The notes under the pieces: generated by a model
What the model was told of the DNA's origin: nothing
The model's database searches: none
Seen by the model: the letters and a program-made list of their open reading frames with translations, nothing else
Part shown: positions 7,283 to 9,062 of the stretch, piece after piece
How positions within the stretch are numbered: the first letter of the stretch is position 1
Layout: each line of letters starts with the position of its first letter
Assembly (NCBI GenBank): GCA_005884825.1
Contig: VAZT01000065.1
Location: 1-9,062 of the forward strand
DNA length: 9,062 nt
From: Alphaproteobacteria bacterium
GTDB taxonomy: Bacteria; Pseudomonadota; Alphaproteobacteria; ATCC43930; CGMCC-115725
Direction of reading: 5' to 3'
Program-made: the position numbers and the translations under genes

Positions 7283-7385
7283 TCCGCGGCAAGAGGCCTT
7301 GGGAGCGATCGCGAGGCATTCGTGTTCTAGCAGAATAAAGAGCGATCGAGATCGTTCGACCGCTACGCAACGTTTGGAGGACAGG

Positions 7386-7874
7386 ATGCAGCGTTTCCAG
7401 CATCTGAGCGGCATGGCCGCGATCGCATTAACCGCGTTGGGATTGTCGGCGTGCTATCCCCCGCCGCCCGGGACGGTTGCCGTCGCCCCGACTGAAGCGC
7501 CAATGGCGCTGCCGCCACAGCCGCCGCCCTATTATGTGCCGCCGGCGGCCGCAACGGTCCCGCCCTACTCGCCCACCGGCGTGGCGCAGGCCTACGGGCC
7601 GACGACCTTCCCGGGCGCCGCGCCGAGCAACGCGGGGACGACTTTTGTCAGTGTCGCGCCGTTTGCCCCGCCGCCGGCGCGCGTGGAGACCCCGCCACCG
7701 CCGCCCTCGCCGCTCGCAGTTTGGCAACCCGGCCACTGGAGCTGGAGCGGCGGACAGTATGTCTGGATCTTCGGGCAATATGTGCAGCGGCCCACGCCAA
7801 GCGCGAACTGGGTCCCGGGCTACTGGCAACAAGGGCCGAACGGCTGGGTCTGGACCGAAGGCCGCTGGGCGTAG
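7386..7874 (+). CDS. Proline-rich YXWGXW-repeat lipoprotein of unknown function
   Basis: The 162-aa product begins with a lipoprotein signal peptide: a basic start, a hydrophobic stretch (about 9-20) and the lipobox LSAC with the lipid-bearing cysteine at residue 23. It should therefore sit in the cell envelope, most likely the outer membrane. Residues about 24-118 are rich in Pro and Ala, with runs such as YPPPPG, PPQPPPYYVPP and TPPPPPSP, probably an extended linker or wall-spanning stalk. The last 50 residues carry the aromatic repeat of the YXWGXW family: WQPGHWSWSGGQYVWIFGQY, then WVPGYW and GWVWTEGRW. The start is certain: GGAGG lies five nt before the ATG, and the signal peptide begins there. 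An open frame continues far upstream through the antisense of ahcY but is not coding. The gene diverges from ahcY across 189 nt and converges on the dehydrogenase, with 7 nt between the stops. The molecular role of the family is not known to me. Confidence 0.88.
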   Translation: MQRFQHLSGMAAIALTALGLSACYPPPPGTVAVAPTEAPMALPPQPPPYYVPPAAATVPPYSPTGVAQAYGPTTFPGAAPSNAGTTFVSVAPFAPPPARVETPPPPPSPLAVWQPGHWSWSGGQYVWIFGQYVQRPTPSANWVPGYWQQGPNGWVWTEGRWA

Positions 7875-7881
7875 GACGTGG

Positions 7882-8734
7882 TCAGGCGACTGCGTTGGGT
7901 GGGGTCCGTCCGGCCAGGACCGCGTCGATCCCGTCCAACGCCACGAAACCCATCGCGTCTCGGGTTTCGGCCGTCGCGCTGCCGAGATGCGGCAGTAGTA
8001 CGACATTCTGCAGCCCGAGATAGCCAGGTGACGACCACGGCACCCCGCGACAGCAGCGCGATGCGCTCGGCGTTCAGCCAGTGCTGGGTGGACGCGCCGC
8101 CCGGCGCATTGAGCGACAGCACCTGACACTGCGGAAGAAAACTCTCGTCCCTGTCGTGAAAGATCGCCCCTTGCTCGAGATCGGCGGGCAGACGGGCCTG
8201 GTCGCGGTAATGCACCTCCATATCGAATGCACGGGCCATCCGCGCAACCTCGCGGCCGATCCGGCCCATGCCGAAAATGCCGAGGCGCTTGCCCGAGACT
8301 TGGCTCCCGATCAGCTGGGTCGGCGCCCAGCCCTGCCATTGGCCGGAGCGGACCAGGCGCTCGCCTTCGCCGGCGCGCCGCGCGGCCGCGAGGATCAGCA
8401 GCATCACGGTCTCGGCGGTCGCGACCGACAGCACGCCCGGCGTATTGCACACGGTGATGCCGCGCGCTGCCGCAGCCTCGACCGCAATATGGTCGTAACC
8501 GACGCTGAACGTAGCGATCACGCGGACGGTATCGGGCAGGGCCATGATCGCTGCCGCATCGAGCCGGTCGGCCGGGCAGCACAGGATCGCGGCCGCTCCC
8601 TCGGCCAGGCGCACAATATCCGCGCCACTGCGCGCTAAATCCTCGGGATTGAGCCGCGCGTCATAGTCGCGAACGGCCCGCGCCTCGACCGCCGGCGGCA
8701 ATCGGCGGGTTACTAGAAGGACAGGCTTAGTCAT
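7882..8734 (-). pseudogene. D-2-hydroxyacid dehydrogenase (D-glycerate dehydrogenase / glyoxylate reductase type), disrupted by internal deletion with frameshift
   Basis: Members reduce 2-keto acids such as glyoxylate or hydroxypyruvate with NAD(P)H. From the ATG at 8734 the first 235 residues follow the family: substrate-loop FSVGYDHIAVEAA (about 76-88), TPGVLSVATAETVMLLILAA (98-117), and the Rossmann motif LGIFGMGRIGREVA (151-164) with HYRDQ after the second strand. After GAVVV (codon ends at 8030) the frame goes wrong. The proper C-terminus resumes in another frame at 8025: GYLGLQNVVLLPHLGSATAE, then TRDAMGFVALDGIDAVLAGR, ending at the TGA at 7882. The missing part, roughly 35-40 codons, normally holds the catalytic Arg (NTARG) and Glu (GLDVF..EP); the catalytic His (PHLGSAT) remains. 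The two parts total about 282 residues against roughly 320 for the family. As written the gene cannot give an active enzyme. The start at 8734 fits the family N-terminus; a start at 8773 would add 13 unconserved residues. Confidence 0.85.
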
Positions 8735-8808
8735 GGTTCTAGTCTCAACAGTGATAGAGCACACCCGACGCAATATTGCCTGGTTCCTTGACCATTGAGA
8801 AATTCGTT

Positions 8809-9024
8809 ACCGATAAACTGATCTAAGTGAGTCCCGCGTCGGTGATGATCCGCCGGAGTGTGCCTGGTCGGATCTGTTTGTCGTCCGGCACGACAACGCG
8901 GCTATAAGGGCTCGTTGCGCCGCAGAATCATGTGGCTGCCAGCGTGACGACGGAACACAAAGCCGGCGCGCTCCAGAGCCATGGGCACTTGCCGACCCGA
9001 CAGGTCGGTCGGAAGCTTGGCCAC
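8809..9024 (-). pseudogene. hicA: HicA-family toxin (mRNA interferase), two single-base frameshifts
   Basis: HicA toxins are small double-stranded-RNA-binding-fold proteins that cleave mRNA and are held in check by HicB. From a GTG at 9024 the frame reads VAKLPTDLSGRQVPMALERA, GFVFRRHAGSHMILRRNEP, with the family's catalytic His in the GSH motif, and then meets a TAG at 8902-8904. Removing one C from the CCC at 8908-8910 restores YSRVVVPDDKQIRPGTLRRI and ITDAGLT, which meets a second TAG at 8823-8825. Adding one T to the TT just before that TAG restores LDQFIG, the usual end of this family. Two opposite one-base changes, both in short homopolymers, thus break a gene that is otherwise well preserved. 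No complete hicB is visible: 75 nt downstream the dehydrogenase begins, and only 38 nt remain upstream. The exact end is uncertain because the repaired last frame stays open beyond 8809. Confidence 0.75.
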
Positions 9025-9062
9025 AATCGCGTCTACGCCCCCCAGTTTGTCGCGTCATACAG

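Noticed and set aside
6276..7874. A plus-strand open frame of 532 codons ending at 7874
   Set aside because: Its first two thirds are antisense to the certain ahcY gene. Only the last 162 codons, with signal peptide and ribosome site at 7386, are real.
7860..7900. A bidirectional terminator between the converging lipoprotein and dehydrogenase genes
   Set aside because: Only 7 nt separate the stop codons, and no strong stem followed by a T-run is seen.
7428..8582. A minus-strand open frame of 384 codons across the lipoprotein and dehydrogenase
   Set aside because: Low-complexity Arg/Gly/Pro translation, antisense to the lipoprotein and out of frame with the dehydrogenase.
8807..9058. An 83-codon minus-strand open frame at the right edge
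   Set aside because: It is a neighbouring frame of hicA with no family features; HicA motifs appear only in the frames described for the pseudogene.
1..9062. CRISPR array, tRNA or rRNA genes, insertion sequences or prophage genes
   Set aside because: No regularly spaced repeats, no tRNA-like cloverleaf, no transposase or terminal repeats were recognised.

Overview
The window reads as a piece of chromosome from a GC-rich alphaproteobacterium. The evidence is the protein types (alphaproteobacterial-type AddB, an AmgK/MurU pair, a four-PAS DivL-like kinase) and the gene order ahcY - PAS kinase - tsaE - amgK - murU - addB, which is a conserved alphaproteobacterial neighbourhood. The kinase has a true phospho-acceptor His where DivL of Caulobacter and Rhizobiales has Tyr. 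This hints at a lineage outside those groups (for example Rhodospirillales-like), but I cannot place the genus.

Layout, left to right. Positions 1-5757 hold one minus-strand train, transcribed from right to left: a PAS sensor kinase (3526-5757), tsaE (2935-3396), amgK (2012-2942), murU (1296-2015) and the N-terminal 426 codons of addB, which runs off the left edge. tsaE, amgK and murU overlap by a few bases and addB follows after 16 nt, so these four look like one operon. ahcY (5886-7196, minus) lies upstream of the kinase, separated by a 128-nt gap with a candidate promoter and a hairpin. A 189-nt divergent region follows, with a good ahcY promoter whose spacer and -10 box lie inside a perfect 8-bp inverted repeat. 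Next is a plus-strand proline-rich YXWGXW-type lipoprotein (7386-7874). Converging on it with only 7 nt between is a D-2-hydroxyacid dehydrogenase gene (7882-8734, minus), and then a hicA toxin gene (about 8809-9024, minus) at the right edge.

The most notable feature is that three of the eight protein genes are broken. amgK and the dehydrogenase have each lost an internal block of about 35-40 codons with a change of frame, while the sequence on both sides of each junction is still clearly recognisable. hicA has two single-base frameshifts, both in short homopolymer runs. addB (as far as seen), murU, tsaE, the kinase and ahcY are open and look full length. The damage is either real gene decay or an assembly or sequencing artefact, and the sequence alone cannot decide.

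Functional themes: peptidoglycan sugar recycling (AmgK then MurU make UDP-MurNAc), tRNA t6A modification (TsaE), recombinational repair (AddB), SAH recycling (AhcY), signalling (kinase), an envelope lipoprotein, 2-hydroxyacid metabolism and a decayed toxin. No previously undescribed defence or mobile system was recognised. There is no gene-free stretch longer than 300 nt.
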